From positions 186,001-250,000 of the forward strand of contig SVGP01000001.1 of NCBI GenBank assembly GCA_015056255.1: a DNA stretch of 64,000 nt, in the 5' to 3' direction. This DNA comes from Clostridiales bacterium. GTDB taxonomy: Bacteria > Bacillota > Clostridia > Christensenellales > Aristaeellaceae. Below the pieces are notes generated by a model. That model made no database searches and was not told the origin of the DNA. It saw only the letters and a list, made by a program, of their open reading frames with translations. A program made the translations under genes and the position numbers. This document shows, in pieces, positions 1-8,264 of the stretch (position 1 is its first letter; each line of letters starts with the position of its first letter).

Positions 1-1
1 A

Positions 2-1741
2 TTATTCCGCCTGATGGCTCCTTACAAAAAGAAAATCGTCGTTGCGATGATTCTTCAATTAATGGTCATCGGCACCCGCCTCATCGCTCCGCTCATCACG
101 CGCTCTATCATCGGCGATGTCATTCAAGCCGAAACCCGAAACATGCGCCTGCTGATCGCTCTTTGCATCGGCCTTCTTGCATTGGTCGTTGTTCGCGGCG
201 TATGCACCTACATCCGCTCTCTTTCTCTGGAACGGGTGTCTCAGAACGTTGTATTCAATCTTCGCACCAGTCTTTATAAGCACATGGGCGAATTGCCCTA
301 TCAGTTCTACGATCACCACAGAATCGGCGACATCATGTCCCGCATGACCGGCGACATCGAAGGCATCCGAAACCTGATTGCCGGCGGCCTTGTCACCGTG
401 TTTGACAACGCCTTAAACTTTGTGGGCGCGTTCATCTTCCTTATGTTCTTAACGCCGCGCCTGATGCTTTCGCTTCTGGCCTTCTGCCCAGTCATCGCCG
501 TGGTTGCATGGGCTTTCAGAAAGAAAATCAGGCCCGCCTTTGTGGCAACCCGCGAGCAGAACGCGGTTCTCAACACCCGCACGCAGGAAAATCTGGCCGG
601 CATGCGCGTTGTAAAAGCCTTTGCCAGAGAGCCCTATGAGTACGAGCAGTTTGAAAAGGACAATCAAAAGCTGCTCGACTGCCACTTAAAAGCCACCTGG
701 ATCTGGTCGAACTTTGTTCCGATCATGGAAATCTTATCCGCGCTGTGTACGCCCGTTATGCTGATCGTCGGCGCGAACATGGTTTTAAACAACAAGCTCG
801 ACCTTGCCACCCTCATCGCCGTCAACGGCTATGTCTGGATGATCACAAACCCTATGCGCATGCTTTCAAACATCGTAAACATGCTGACCCAGGCGGTCAC
901 AAGCGCAGAAAAGCTGTTCTATTACATTGACTTCGGCTCCGCCATCCGCGAAAAGGACAAAACCATCGAACCCAAAGAGCGAAAAGGCAAGGTTGAATTT
1001 GACCACGTAAACTTCTCCTACGGCGGAGAAGATGTGCTTAAGGACATCACATTTACAGCCGAGCCCGGACAGACCGTGGCCGTCATGGGCGCAACGGGCG
1101 CAGGCAAATCGTCGCTCATTCTGCTCCTCGGCCGCTTCTACGATGTTCGGGAAGGTTCCGTCAAGATTGACGGCGTGGATGTTCGCGATCAGAAGCTGAA
1201 AGAGCTCAGACGCTCCATCGGCTATGTTCCGCAGGAAACTTTCCTGTTCTCCGATACCCTCGAGGACAACATCCGCTTCGGCCATCCCGACGCGACCCAC
1301 GAGGAAGTGGAAAAGGCAGCGCATGTTGCGCAGGCCATCGAATTTATCGACCATATGCCCGAGGGCTATGACACCATCGTCGGCGAACGCGGCATCGGCT
1401 TATCCGGCGGCCAGAAGCAGAGAATCGCCATTGCCCGCGCGGTTTTAACCGATCCTCACATTCTGGTTATGGACGACTCCACCTCCGCCGTCGACATGGA
1501 AACCGAATATCTGATTCAAAACGACCTTAAGGAAGTGCTTAAAAACCGCACAACCTTTATTATCGCCCACAGAATTTCCTCCGTCAAAAACGCCGACCTC
1601 ATCCTTGTTCTCAAAGACGGCCGCATTGTCGAGCGCGGCACGCACAAGGAGCTGCTTTCCATGGAAGGCGAATACTTTAGCATGGTTCAGGACCAGTATA
1701 AGGATCTGAAAAACGTCATGTCGAAGGGAGGTACGCTGTAA
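2..1741 (+). CDS. ABC exporter half-transporter, subunit A (5' end outside window)
   Basis: Membrane-domain plus ATPase half of a type IV ABC exporter. The first ATG is at 14, but the frame is open to the window edge (LFRLM before it) and matches the LLTYMKPY region of the next gene, so the true start lies upstream. Residues counted from ATG 14: membrane helices 1-300; Walker A 359-366 (GATGAGKS); LSGGQ 463-467; Walker B ending in D487-D488; H-loop AHRIS. The usual catalytic Glu after Walker B is Asp here, as in the degenerate site of heterodimeric exporters. The stop overlaps the next start (TAATG), so the two subunits are translationally coupled. Substrate (drug, lipid or peptide) cannot be read from sequence. 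Confidence 0.93.
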   Translation, partial: LFRLMAPYKKKIVVAMILQLMVIGTRLIAPLITRSIIGDVIQAETRNMRLLIALCIGLLALVVVRGVCTYIRSLSLERVSQNVVFNLRTSLYKHMGELPYQFYDHHRIGDIMSRMTGDIEGIRNLIAGGLVTVFDNALNFVGAFIFLMFLTPRLMLSLLAFCPVIAVVAWAFRKKIRPAFVATREQNAVLNTRTQENLAGMRVVKAFAREPYEYEQFEKDNQKLLDCHLKATWIWSNFVPIMEILSALCTPVMLIVGANMVLNNKLDLATLIAVNGYVWMITNPMRMLSNIVNMLTQAVTSAEKLFYYIDFGSAIREKDKTIEPKERKGKVEFDHVNFSYGGEDVLKDITFTAEPGQTVAVMGATGAGKSSLILLLGRFYDVREGSVKIDGVDVRDQKLKELRRSIGYVPQETFLFSDTLEDNIRFGHPDATHEEVEKAAHVAQAIEFIDHMPEGYDTIVGERGIGLSGGQKQRIAIARAVLTDPHILVMDDSTSAVDMETEYLIQNDLKEVLKNRTTFIIAHRISSVKNADLILVLKDGRIVERGTHKELLSMEGEYFSMVQDQYKDLKNVMSKGGTL

Positions 1742-3534
1742 TGGCCAAAATGCTCAGACAAATTGACGACGAAGTGCTCGAGAGCCCGTTTAATAAACAA
1801 CAGTTTTTCAGGCTCCTTACGTACATGAAGCCGTACCTGAGAAATGTGTGTATCGCGCTTGTGCTCATGGTCATCGCCGCCGTATGCTCCCTCGGTAGCA
1901 CATTCCTGCTTTCAAGCGCCATCGAAGCGCTCGAAAACCTGAACAAACGTGACATCTACATCTATCTCATCGGCATGATCGTTACCGCCATCATCGGCTC
2001 CGTCTGCGTGCGCTACCGCGTGCGTCTGATGGACTCCGCCGGCCGACGCGCGCTTGCCACCCTGCGCGAGGATCTGTTCAGGCACATTCAGGGCCTGTCC
2101 TTCTCTTTCTTTGACACCCGCTCGGCAGGCAAAATCCTCGTGCGCGTTATAAACGACGTAAACAGTTTAAACGACTTATTCACAAACGGCATTGTAAACG
2201 TACTGGTCGACTGCTTCACGCTTGTGATTCTTTTGGTTATCATGCTCGCGGTCAACTGGAAGCTGACGCTCATCTCCATGTGCATCATGCCCTTCCTTCT
2301 TTTCATCCTCTTTAAATTAAAGCGCGTCATGCGAAAGCGCTGGCAGCGCGTTCGCGTAAAGACCTCCTCTATGAACGGATACCTGCACGAATCGCTGGCC
2401 GGTATGCGCGTCACCGAGGCCTTTGTGCGCGAGGACGAAAACCAGGAAACGTTTGAAAATGTAAACGACGACATTCGAAACACCTGGATGAAAGCCATCG
2501 AGGTCAACAACGCCTTCTGGCCCGCCCTGGACTTCACGGGCACCTGCGGAACCATCCTTGTATACATTTTCGGCGTAATCATGATGGGCGATCCCGTAAA
2601 GCCCTTGGCGCTTGCGAATCTCATGCTGATTATCTGGTATCTGGGCAGATTTTGGGAGCCGCTCAACACCCTTTCAAACTTCTACAATAACGTTTTATCC
2701 GCCATGGCGTCCATGGAGCGCATATTTGAAATCATGGACACCGAAAGCGAAATCAAGGACAAGAAAGACGCAAAGCCCCTTCCGCCCATCAAGGGCCGCG
2801 TGGACTTTGAAAACGTCACCTTCTCCTACGACAGGGAAAAGATCGTCCTTAAGAACGTAAGTTTCACCGTCACCCCCGGCCAGACCATCGCCCTCGTTGG
2901 CCCGACGGGCGCGGGCAAGTCCACGGTTGTAAACCTCATCAGCCGATTCTACGACGTAACGGACGGCGCGGTGAAGCTCGACGGCCACGACGTCAGAGAC
3001 GTTCAGCTTCGCTCCCTTCGCGAGCAGATGTCAGTCATGATGCAGGACAGCTTCATTTTCTCCGGCACCATCATGGACAACATCCGCTATGGCAGACTTG
3101 ATGCGACGGACGACGAGGTCATCGCCGCCGCCAAGGCCGTGTACGCCCACGACTTCATCATGCAGATGGAAAAAGGCTATGAGACTCAGGTCAACGAGCG
3201 CGGAAGCAGTCTGTCCGTAGGACAGAAGCAGCTGATTTCCTTTGCGCGCGCTCTCTTAAATGATCCCAAGATTCTGATCCTCGATGAAGCCACTTCCTCC
3301 ATCGACACCCACACCGAAATCCTCATCCAGAAAGCGCTGGACGAGCTTTTGAAGGGCAGAACCAGTTTCGTCATCGCGCACCGCCTGTCCACCATCCGAA
3401 ACGCCGACTGCATCATGGTCATTCAGGACGGCAACATCGCGGAAGCCGGCACGCACGACCAGCTCATCAAAAATGAGAAGGGCCACTATCGCGCGCTGTG
3501 CGATGCGCAGTATAAATTCCTTCTGGAGGAATGA
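1741..3534 (+). CDS. ABC exporter half-transporter, subunit B
   Basis: Second half of the exporter, 597 residues: six membrane helices in residues 35-320, then an ATPase domain with Walker A 387-394 (GPTGAGKS), signature 491-495 and Walker B ILILDE 511-516. The signature reads LSVGQ rather than LSGGQ. In a heterodimer the Walker motifs of one subunit face the signature of the other. The Asp-type Walker B of subunit A therefore pairs with this altered signature in one degenerate site, while the canonical Glu here pairs with the LSGGQ of subunit A. This points to an obligate heterodimer of the BmrCD/TM287-288 kind. The last codons overlap the next gene (ATGA). Confidence 0.93.
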   Translation: MAKMLRQIDDEVLESPFNKQQFFRLLTYMKPYLRNVCIALVLMVIAAVCSLGSTFLLSSAIEALENLNKRDIYIYLIGMIVTAIIGSVCVRYRVRLMDSAGRRALATLREDLFRHIQGLSFSFFDTRSAGKILVRVINDVNSLNDLFTNGIVNVLVDCFTLVILLVIMLAVNWKLTLISMCIMPFLLFILFKLKRVMRKRWQRVRVKTSSMNGYLHESLAGMRVTEAFVREDENQETFENVNDDIRNTWMKAIEVNNAFWPALDFTGTCGTILVYIFGVIMMGDPVKPLALANLMLIIWYLGRFWEPLNTLSNFYNNVLSAMASMERIFEIMDTESEIKDKKDAKPLPPIKGRVDFENVTFSYDREKIVLKNVSFTVTPGQTIALVGPTGAGKSTVVNLISRFYDVTDGAVKLDGHDVRDVQLRSLREQMSVMMQDSFIFSGTIMDNIRYGRLDATDDEVIAAAKAVYAHDFIMQMEKGYETQVNERGSSLSVGQKQLISFARALLNDPKILILDEATSSIDTHTEILIQKALDELLKGRTSFVIAHRLSTIRNADCIMVIQDGNIAEAGTHDQLIKNEKGHYRALCDAQYKFLLEE

Positions 3535-4694
3535 TACCCTTGAAACGCACCATTCTCATCTGGGGCGCAGGCAGAATCGGCCGCGGCTTTGTGGCGGATA
3601 TCTTTGATCGCCCTGATTGGCAAACCGTCTTTGCGGATATCGATTCTGCGCTTGTTGATGATTTAAACCGCGCAAAGAAATACACCATCCACAAAGCCAC
3701 GAAGGACGGTATTGACGTAGCAACCGTCGAAAACGGCTTTTTTGCCCTCCACACGGACGACACAAATGCGCTTAAGGAGATTTTCCTTCAGGAAAATCTC
3801 CTTCTCGACATTGCAGTGCACGCGCCAAAGCTTCCGGAAGTGGCCGATCAGATTGCGCCGCTCATTGAGCATCGCGCAAAGAACGCGCCCAATCTCCCTA
3901 TGGACATCATGATGAACGTCAACATGGCCTCGCCCGACGAACGGTTCGCTTCTCTTTTAGAAGAACGTCTGACGGGAGATACGCTTTCGTATTTCAAAGA
4001 AAATGTCGGCATAACGGGCATTTTTGCCATGTGCATATCGCCCGTCGCGCCCGAATCCATCTTAAAAAACGATCCATTGGCGCTTTGGAACAACGGTTTT
4101 CACGAGCAGGCCATCGATAAAAACCGCCTGAAGTGCACACCGCCCATTCTTCCGCGTTTAAGGCTCACAGACGACGTAGCAAAGGAAGAAACGCGCAAGC
4201 TTTACACCCTCAACATGGCGCACGCGCTCATCTGCTATCTGGGGCTCAAAAAGGGGCTTGAAACCTCGTTTGACGCGGTAAGTGACAGAGAAACACGCGA
4301 AACGCTTCTGTCCGCCCTTTCGGAAGCCTCCTTCGGTCTTTCGCACGAATACGGATTTTCCATGGAGGAAATGGATGCGTGGCAGAAAACCATCGTGTCC
4401 CTTCTTGAAAACCCGTACATCAAGGACAACCTAAAGCGTCTGGGCGCGGACACGCGCCGAAAGCTCGGCCCATACGATCGGCTGGTAGGCCCTGCAAGGC
4501 TGTGCGCAAAGCATGGCCGCAGACCTCATGCGCTTTCCAAAGCTATCCGCGCGGGCTTCGATTATGAAAACGAAGACGAAGGCACACAGGCCGTCCGCGA
4601 ATGCGTCAAAGCTTGCGGCATAATAAAAGCCGTAGAAACCTTTTCCAATCTTCTGCCGGGCGACGGCATATATGACCTGATTTTCCATCAATAA
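3531..4694 (+). CDS. mannitol-1-phosphate 5-dehydrogenase-like protein
   Basis: Polyol-specific long-chain dehydrogenase/reductase of 387 residues. The N-terminal Rossmann motif GAGRIGRG is at residues 12-19. The family catalytic pattern K-x4-N-x2-H is present as K223, N228, H231, and the C-terminal DRLVGPA stretch is typical of the mannitol dehydrogenase C-terminal domain. The length matches MtlD (about 380). Predicted reaction: NAD-linked interconversion of a sugar alcohol phosphate and a ketose phosphate. No mannitol PTS genes are near; it follows the ABC exporter with a 4-bp overlap and precedes metY by 22 bp, so the real substrate may differ from mannitol 1-phosphate. Confidence 0.8.
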   Translation: MIPLKRTILIWGAGRIGRGFVADIFDRPDWQTVFADIDSALVDDLNRAKKYTIHKATKDGIDVATVENGFFALHTDDTNALKEIFLQENLLLDIAVHAPKLPEVADQIAPLIEHRAKNAPNLPMDIMMNVNMASPDERFASLLEERLTGDTLSYFKENVGITGIFAMCISPVAPESILKNDPLALWNNGFHEQAIDKNRLKCTPPILPRLRLTDDVAKEETRKLYTLNMAHALICYLGLKKGLETSFDAVSDRETRETLLSALSEASFGLSHEYGFSMEEMDAWQKTIVSLLENPYIKDNLKRLGADTRRKLGPYDRLVGPARLCAKHGRRPHALSKAIRAGFDYENEDEGTQAVRECVKACGIIKAVETFSNLLPGDGIYDLIFHQ

Positions 4695-4716
4695 CATTAT
4701 TCAGGAGGAGATTCCC

Positions 4717-6000
4717 ATGTCCGATTATCGCCTCGATACCAAATGCGTACAGGCTGGCTACACGCCCGGAAACGGCGAGCCGCGTCAGATCCCGATCTAT
4801 CAGAGCACCACGTGGAAATACGCCACCAGCGAAGATATGGCCAAGCTTTTTGACCTGGAAGCCAGCGGCTATTTCTACACTCGCCTTCAGAATCCCACCA
4901 ACGACTACGTAGCCGCGAAGATTGCTGAGCTCGAGGGCGGAGCCAGCGCTATGCTGACCTCCTCCGGCCAGGCCGCGAACTTCTTTGCGCTTTTCAATAT
5001 CTGCTCTGCCGGCGACCATATCGTCGCCTCCTCCTCCATTTACGGCGGAACCTTCAACCTCATCTCCGTCACCATGGCGCGAATGGGCATCAAGACCACC
5101 TTTGTTAGCCCTGACTGCACCCGCGAGGAGCTGGACGCCGCCTTCACCGACAACACCAAGTGCGTGTTCGGCGAAACCATCGCCAACCCCGCGCTGACGG
5201 TTCTGGACATTGAAAAATTCGCCGAGGCCGCCCATGCGCACGGCGTTCCGCTGATCGTTGACAACACCTTCCCCACGCCCATCAACTGCCGCCCGATCGA
5301 ATGGGGCGCGGACATCGTCACCCATTCCACCACCAAATACATGGACGGCCACGGCGCGGCGGTCGGCGGCGCGATCGTTGACAGCGGAAACTTCGACTGG
5401 ATGGCACACGCGGACAAGTTCCCCGGCCTCACCCAGCCCGACGAAAGCTACCATGGCGTGACCTACGCCGAGCGCTTCGGTAAGGAAGGCGCGTTCATCA
5501 CCAAGTGCACCGCCCAGTTGATGCGCGATTTCGGCTCCATCCAGAGCCCGCAGCACGCCTTTATCCTGAATCTTGGCCTTGAGAGCCTGCACGTGCGCAT
5601 GCCCCGCCACTGCGGAAACGGAAAGGCTGTCGCGGAATTCCTGAACGCCCACGAGAAGGTTGAAGTCGTTCACTACTGCGACCTGCCCAGCGATCCGTAC
5701 CATGCGCTTCAGCAGAAGTATCTGCCGAACGGATCCTGCGGCGTGGTTTCTTTCGAACTCAAAGGCGGTCGTGAAGCCGCAAGCCGCTTTATGAAGGCGC
5801 TGAAGCTTGCCGCCATCGAAACCCACGTTGCCGACGCGCGTACCTGCTGCCTCTGCCCCTCCGCGTCCACCCATCGTCAGATGACGGACGCGCAGCTGAA
5901 AGCCGCCGGCGTTCCCGCAGGCCTGATCAGAATCTCCTGCGGCCTCGAAAACCCCGAAGATCTGATCAATGATATCAGTCAGGCGCTTGAAAGCATCTAA
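4717..6000 (+). CDS. metY: O-acetylhomoserine sulfhydrylase (Cys/Met metabolism PLP enzyme)
   Basis: PLP-dependent enzyme of 427 residues converting O-acetylhomoserine and sulfide to homocysteine in the cytoplasm. The PLP lysine is K207 in THSTTKYMDGHG, preceded by the cofactor-binding VDNTF segment. The length and the internal insertion relative to cystathionine gamma-synthases (about 390) fit the MetY subfamily. The start is set by an AGGAGG about 7 bases upstream. It ends at a strong terminator and converges on metA, whose product would make its substrate. Some homologues also use O-acetylserine, so side cysteine synthase activity is possible. Confidence 0.92.
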   Translation: MSDYRLDTKCVQAGYTPGNGEPRQIPIYQSTTWKYATSEDMAKLFDLEASGYFYTRLQNPTNDYVAAKIAELEGGASAMLTSSGQAANFFALFNICSAGDHIVASSSIYGGTFNLISVTMARMGIKTTFVSPDCTREELDAAFTDNTKCVFGETIANPALTVLDIEKFAEAAHAHGVPLIVDNTFPTPINCRPIEWGADIVTHSTTKYMDGHGAAVGGAIVDSGNFDWMAHADKFPGLTQPDESYHGVTYAERFGKEGAFITKCTAQLMRDFGSIQSPQHAFILNLGLESLHVRMPRHCGNGKAVAEFLNAHEKVEVVHYCDLPSDPYHALQQKYLPNGSCGVVSFELKGGREAASRFMKALKLAAIETHVADARTCCLCPSASTHRQMTDAQLKAAGVPAGLIRISCGLENPEDLINDISQALESI

Positions 6001-6016
6001 AGAGAGCATAAAAAAC

Positions 6017-6053
6017 CGCCGTGTGCGTTTGATTTCGCACACGGCGTTTTTTT
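6017..6053 (+). terminator. Rho-independent terminator after metY
   Basis: An 11-bp perfect GC-rich stem (arms 6017-6027 and 6036-6046), an 8-nt loop and a run of seven T follow the metY stop by 16 bases. Confidence 0.93.
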
Positions 6054-6072
6054 CTCTATGAATCGAATCCCG

Positions 6073-6323
6073 GTAGGGCGGGGGCTTGCTCCCGCCGCAA
6101 CACGACTGGTTCCTTAAAATCATTGAAGCCTGATCAATACACTCGTGTTATCGGGACGGGAAACCCGTCCCCTACGGTTACTCCCCAAATGTTTTTACTT
6201 CCCCTAACGCCCGTTCGACCCGTAGGGAAGGCGTTTCGCCTCCCGCTGCTAATTTAATGCCATCGAGGCTTGCTTCCCTTTATAAAGCATACGTGAAGCG
6301 GCGGGAGCAAGCCCCCGCCCTAC
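6073..6323. repeat. composite REP/BIME-like element of four GTAG-palindrome units
   Basis: Fills the gap between convergent metY and metA. The outer 26 bases (6073-6098 and 6298-6323) are perfect reverse complements. Inside are four palindromic units, each with a GTAG foot on one side: GTAG 6073-6076 with a palindrome to 6096; palindrome 6153-6171 with CTAC 6172-6175; GTAG 6222-6225 with a palindrome to 6244; palindrome 6300-6319 with CTAC 6320-6323. Units alternate in orientation as two inverted pairs. No ORF is credible here. Related pairs occur near 19.5, 29.5 and 36.4 kb. Confidence 0.8.
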
Positions 6324-6348
6324 GATTTACAAGCGCATGTTTTGTGGG

Positions 6349-7269
6349 TTACAGGCTTGAAAGATTATAGGGGGTGTTCTGATAAACCAGATAGTTGAGC
6401 CAATTGATATACAGAAGACTCGAATGCGACCGCCAGCGCATGACGGGTTCCTTTTCGGGATCGTCGTCCGGAAAATAATTGACCGGGAAGGAATCCGTGA
6501 TGCCCTGAGCGGTATCGCGCAGGTATTCATTGCGAAGGGTATCCACGTCGTACTCGCCGTGTCCCGTGACGTACACGCGGCGGCCGTTTTTAGACGCGGC
6601 GATGTACACGCCGGCAACGTGGCTTTCGGCGATGATTTCAAGGTCGTCCTTGGAGAGGATATCCTCTCTTCTGACCTCGGTATAGCGCGAATGCGGGGCA
6701 AGAAAGGTTTCATTGAAGCCGCGCGTCAGAGGATGATGGACGTTTAATACCTTATGCGGAAAAACGCCCACGCATTTTCTGGAAAGGGCATGCTTCGGGA
6801 TGCCGTAATGGTGATAAAGCGCCGCCATCGCCGCCCAGCAAATAAACATGGAGGAATACACGTTTTCATCCATCCAGTCCATAAGGCGGGTAAGCTCGTC
6901 CCAGTAAAGCACATTTTCAAATTCCAGCTTTTCAACCGGCGCGCCGGTCATGATGAACGCGTCGTACCTCTCCCCGCTTTTGATCACGTCGTCAATCGTG
7001 ACATAGAAGGTTTCAAGGTGCGAAACATCGGTGTTTTTTCCGGTATAGGTGCCCGTTCGGATAAAGGTGATTTCGGCCTGAAGGGGCGTATTGCTCAAAA
7101 GCCTTAAAAGCTGGGTTTCCGTGACAGGTTTAATCGGCATCAGATTGACGATGCCGATTTTTAATGGTCTTATGTCCTGCCGATTCGCTCTGTCGTCGGT
7201 CATGACAAAGATATTTTCATTTTTTAAGGCTTCCACCGCGGGCATATGGTTCGGGATTTTGACAGGCAT
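6349..7269 (-). CDS. metA: homoserine O-acetyltransferase (MetA family)
   Basis: Activates homoserine for methionine synthesis. 306 residues aligning with E. coli MetA at an offset of +2: catalytic C144 (FICWAA), H237 and E239 (VTGHGEY). The position that sets acyl-CoA choice, Gly111 in the E. coli succinyltransferase, is Glu113 here (TGAPVEK), the residue found in acetyl-CoA-specific MetA enzymes. This agrees with a neighbouring O-acetylhomoserine sulfhydrylase. The start follows a GGGG-type ribosome site, 12 bases after the stop of the NlpC/P60 gene, so the two are probably co-transcribed. No SAM riboswitch or T-box is visible upstream of the pair. Confidence 0.93.
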   Translation of the reverse strand: MPVKIPNHMPAVEALKNENIFVMTDDRANRQDIRPLKIGIVNLMPIKPVTETQLLRLLSNTPLQAEITFIRTGTYTGKNTDVSHLETFYVTIDDVIKSGERYDAFIMTGAPVEKLEFENVLYWDELTRLMDWMDENVYSSMFICWAAMAALYHHYGIPKHALSRKCVGVFPHKVLNVHHPLTRGFNETFLAPHSRYTEVRREDILSKDDLEIIAESHVAGVYIAASKNGRRVYVTGHGEYDVDTLRNEYLRDTAQGITDSFPVNYFPDDDPEKEPVMRWRSHSSLLYINWLNYLVYQNTPYNLSSL

Positions 7270-7280
7270 GGATCGTTCCC

Positions 7281-8117
7281 CTATTTATAATCGATGATGC
7301 GCCAGGCAAACATGAAATTTCGCGTGTAATAGCCCGATCCGGTCGCCGGAATCAGGCGATAGCCGACGCTGCCGTTGCTGTTGGACGAATCGATGAATAC
7401 GCCCTTTTCATAATGCTTGCCGCTGATTGTGCCCTCGCCCACATAGATACCAACGTGAGTGCACCATTCAACATCGTCATTTTTCCAGCAGATGATATCA
7501 CCGGGCTGCAGGTCTTCGATTCTGGTGATTTTAAGCCCTCTGTTCAGCTCATTGAAGTTGGGCGTGTTCGGAAATCTGCCATCTTTGTCGTTGGTGGTGG
7601 ATGCACCCGTGCTCATGCCCAGGGCTTCTCTGAAGCATTTATTGACAAAGCCGACGCAGTCCATTTCGGAATAGGATCTGCCCACCAGTGTATCGGCATA
7701 TTCAAGAAGAATGCTGGCTTTGGTAACAATGGGTTCAAATTCAAAGCCGTACAATCTGGCAAATCTCTCTACGCTTGATCCGCTGTGGCCGATAATAGTT
7801 CTTTCCTCGCCCAAACGCCCCAGCGCATTGTCCTCAAAGGTAATATTCTTTCCGAAAATCTTAATGGTATCTAAGTTCAAGCAATCGGCAAAGGCTTCTT
7901 TTCCGATAAAGGTGACAGAGGCGGGAATCTGAACGTTTCTGAGCGCCGCATTTCCGATGAACGCGCCCTCTTCAATCCGATTTATCGTTTGCGGAATTTC
8001 CATCGCGAAGGTTGTCGGTAAAAAAACATATAGCAGCATAACGCAGAAGGAAATTGTTCTGCGCCAAATCGCACAGCCTGTACGATGGGGATTTGAGAAT
8101 AAATTACAGTACTTCAT
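7281..8117 (-). CDS. secreted NlpC/P60 peptidase with leucine-rich repeat segment
   Basis: 278 residues. N-terminal hydrophobic signal (about 20-38). One to two BspA-type LRR_5 repeats (about 45-130, with IEEGAFIGNAALRNVQIP pattern). Then an NlpC/P60 cysteine peptidase domain with nucleophile C154 (MDCVGF) and H221 (CTHVGIYVG). Such enzymes cleave peptidoglycan stem peptides outside the cell; the repeats probably bind surface ligands. A TTTACA/TAAAAT promoter lies so close that its -10 box ends only 7 bases before the ATG, and no ribosome site is visible, suggesting a leaderless message. Being upstream of metA in the same transcript is odd. Confidence 0.82.
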   Translation of the reverse strand: MKYCNLFSNPHRTGCAIWRRTISFCVMLLYVFLPTTFAMEIPQTINRIEEGAFIGNAALRNVQIPASVTFIGKEAFADCLNLDTIKIFGKNITFEDNALGRLGEERTIIGHSGSSVERFARLYGFEFEPIVTKASILLEYADTLVGRSYSEMDCVGFVNKCFREALGMSTGASTTNDKDGRFPNTPNFNELNRGLKITRIEDLQPGDIICWKNDDVEWCTHVGIYVGEGTISGKHYEKGVFIDSSNSNGSVGYRLIPATGSGYYTRNFMFAWRIIDYK

Positions 8118-8124
8118 ATTACGA

Positions 8125-8153
8125 ATTTTACCACATTTCGGGACATTTGTAAA
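8125..8153 (-). promoter_or_regulatory. sigma-A-type promoter for NlpC/P60-metA
   Basis: On the minus strand: -35 TTTACA (8148-8153), 17-bp spacer, -10 TAAAAT (8125-8130). Predicted start falls at or just before the ATG at 8117. Confidence 0.6.
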
Positions 8154-8201
8154 CCCTTTGCCATGAAAAAGAAATATTCTACGTGAAAAAGCCTCAAAAG
8201 C

Positions 8202-8231
8202 AAAGGCCGCCGTGCGAACACGGCGACCTTT
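8202..8231 (-). terminator. terminator of the sugar ABC operon
   Basis: Hairpin with 13-base arms (one mismatch) and a CGAA/TTCG tetraloop, 33 bases downstream of the solute-binding protein stop, followed on the minus strand by GCTTTTGAGGCTTTTT. Confidence 0.75.
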
Positions 8232-8264
8232 GTCTGGTTTAGAAAATATACTTTTCAGGTCAAA

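Noticed and set aside
4606-6123. 505-codon minus-strand frame
   Set aside because: Antisense to metY and running through its terminator hairpin.
6073-6323. Possible CRISPR array
   Set aside because: Repeats are inverted palindromes of differing sequence with unequal spacing, not direct repeats with unique spacers.
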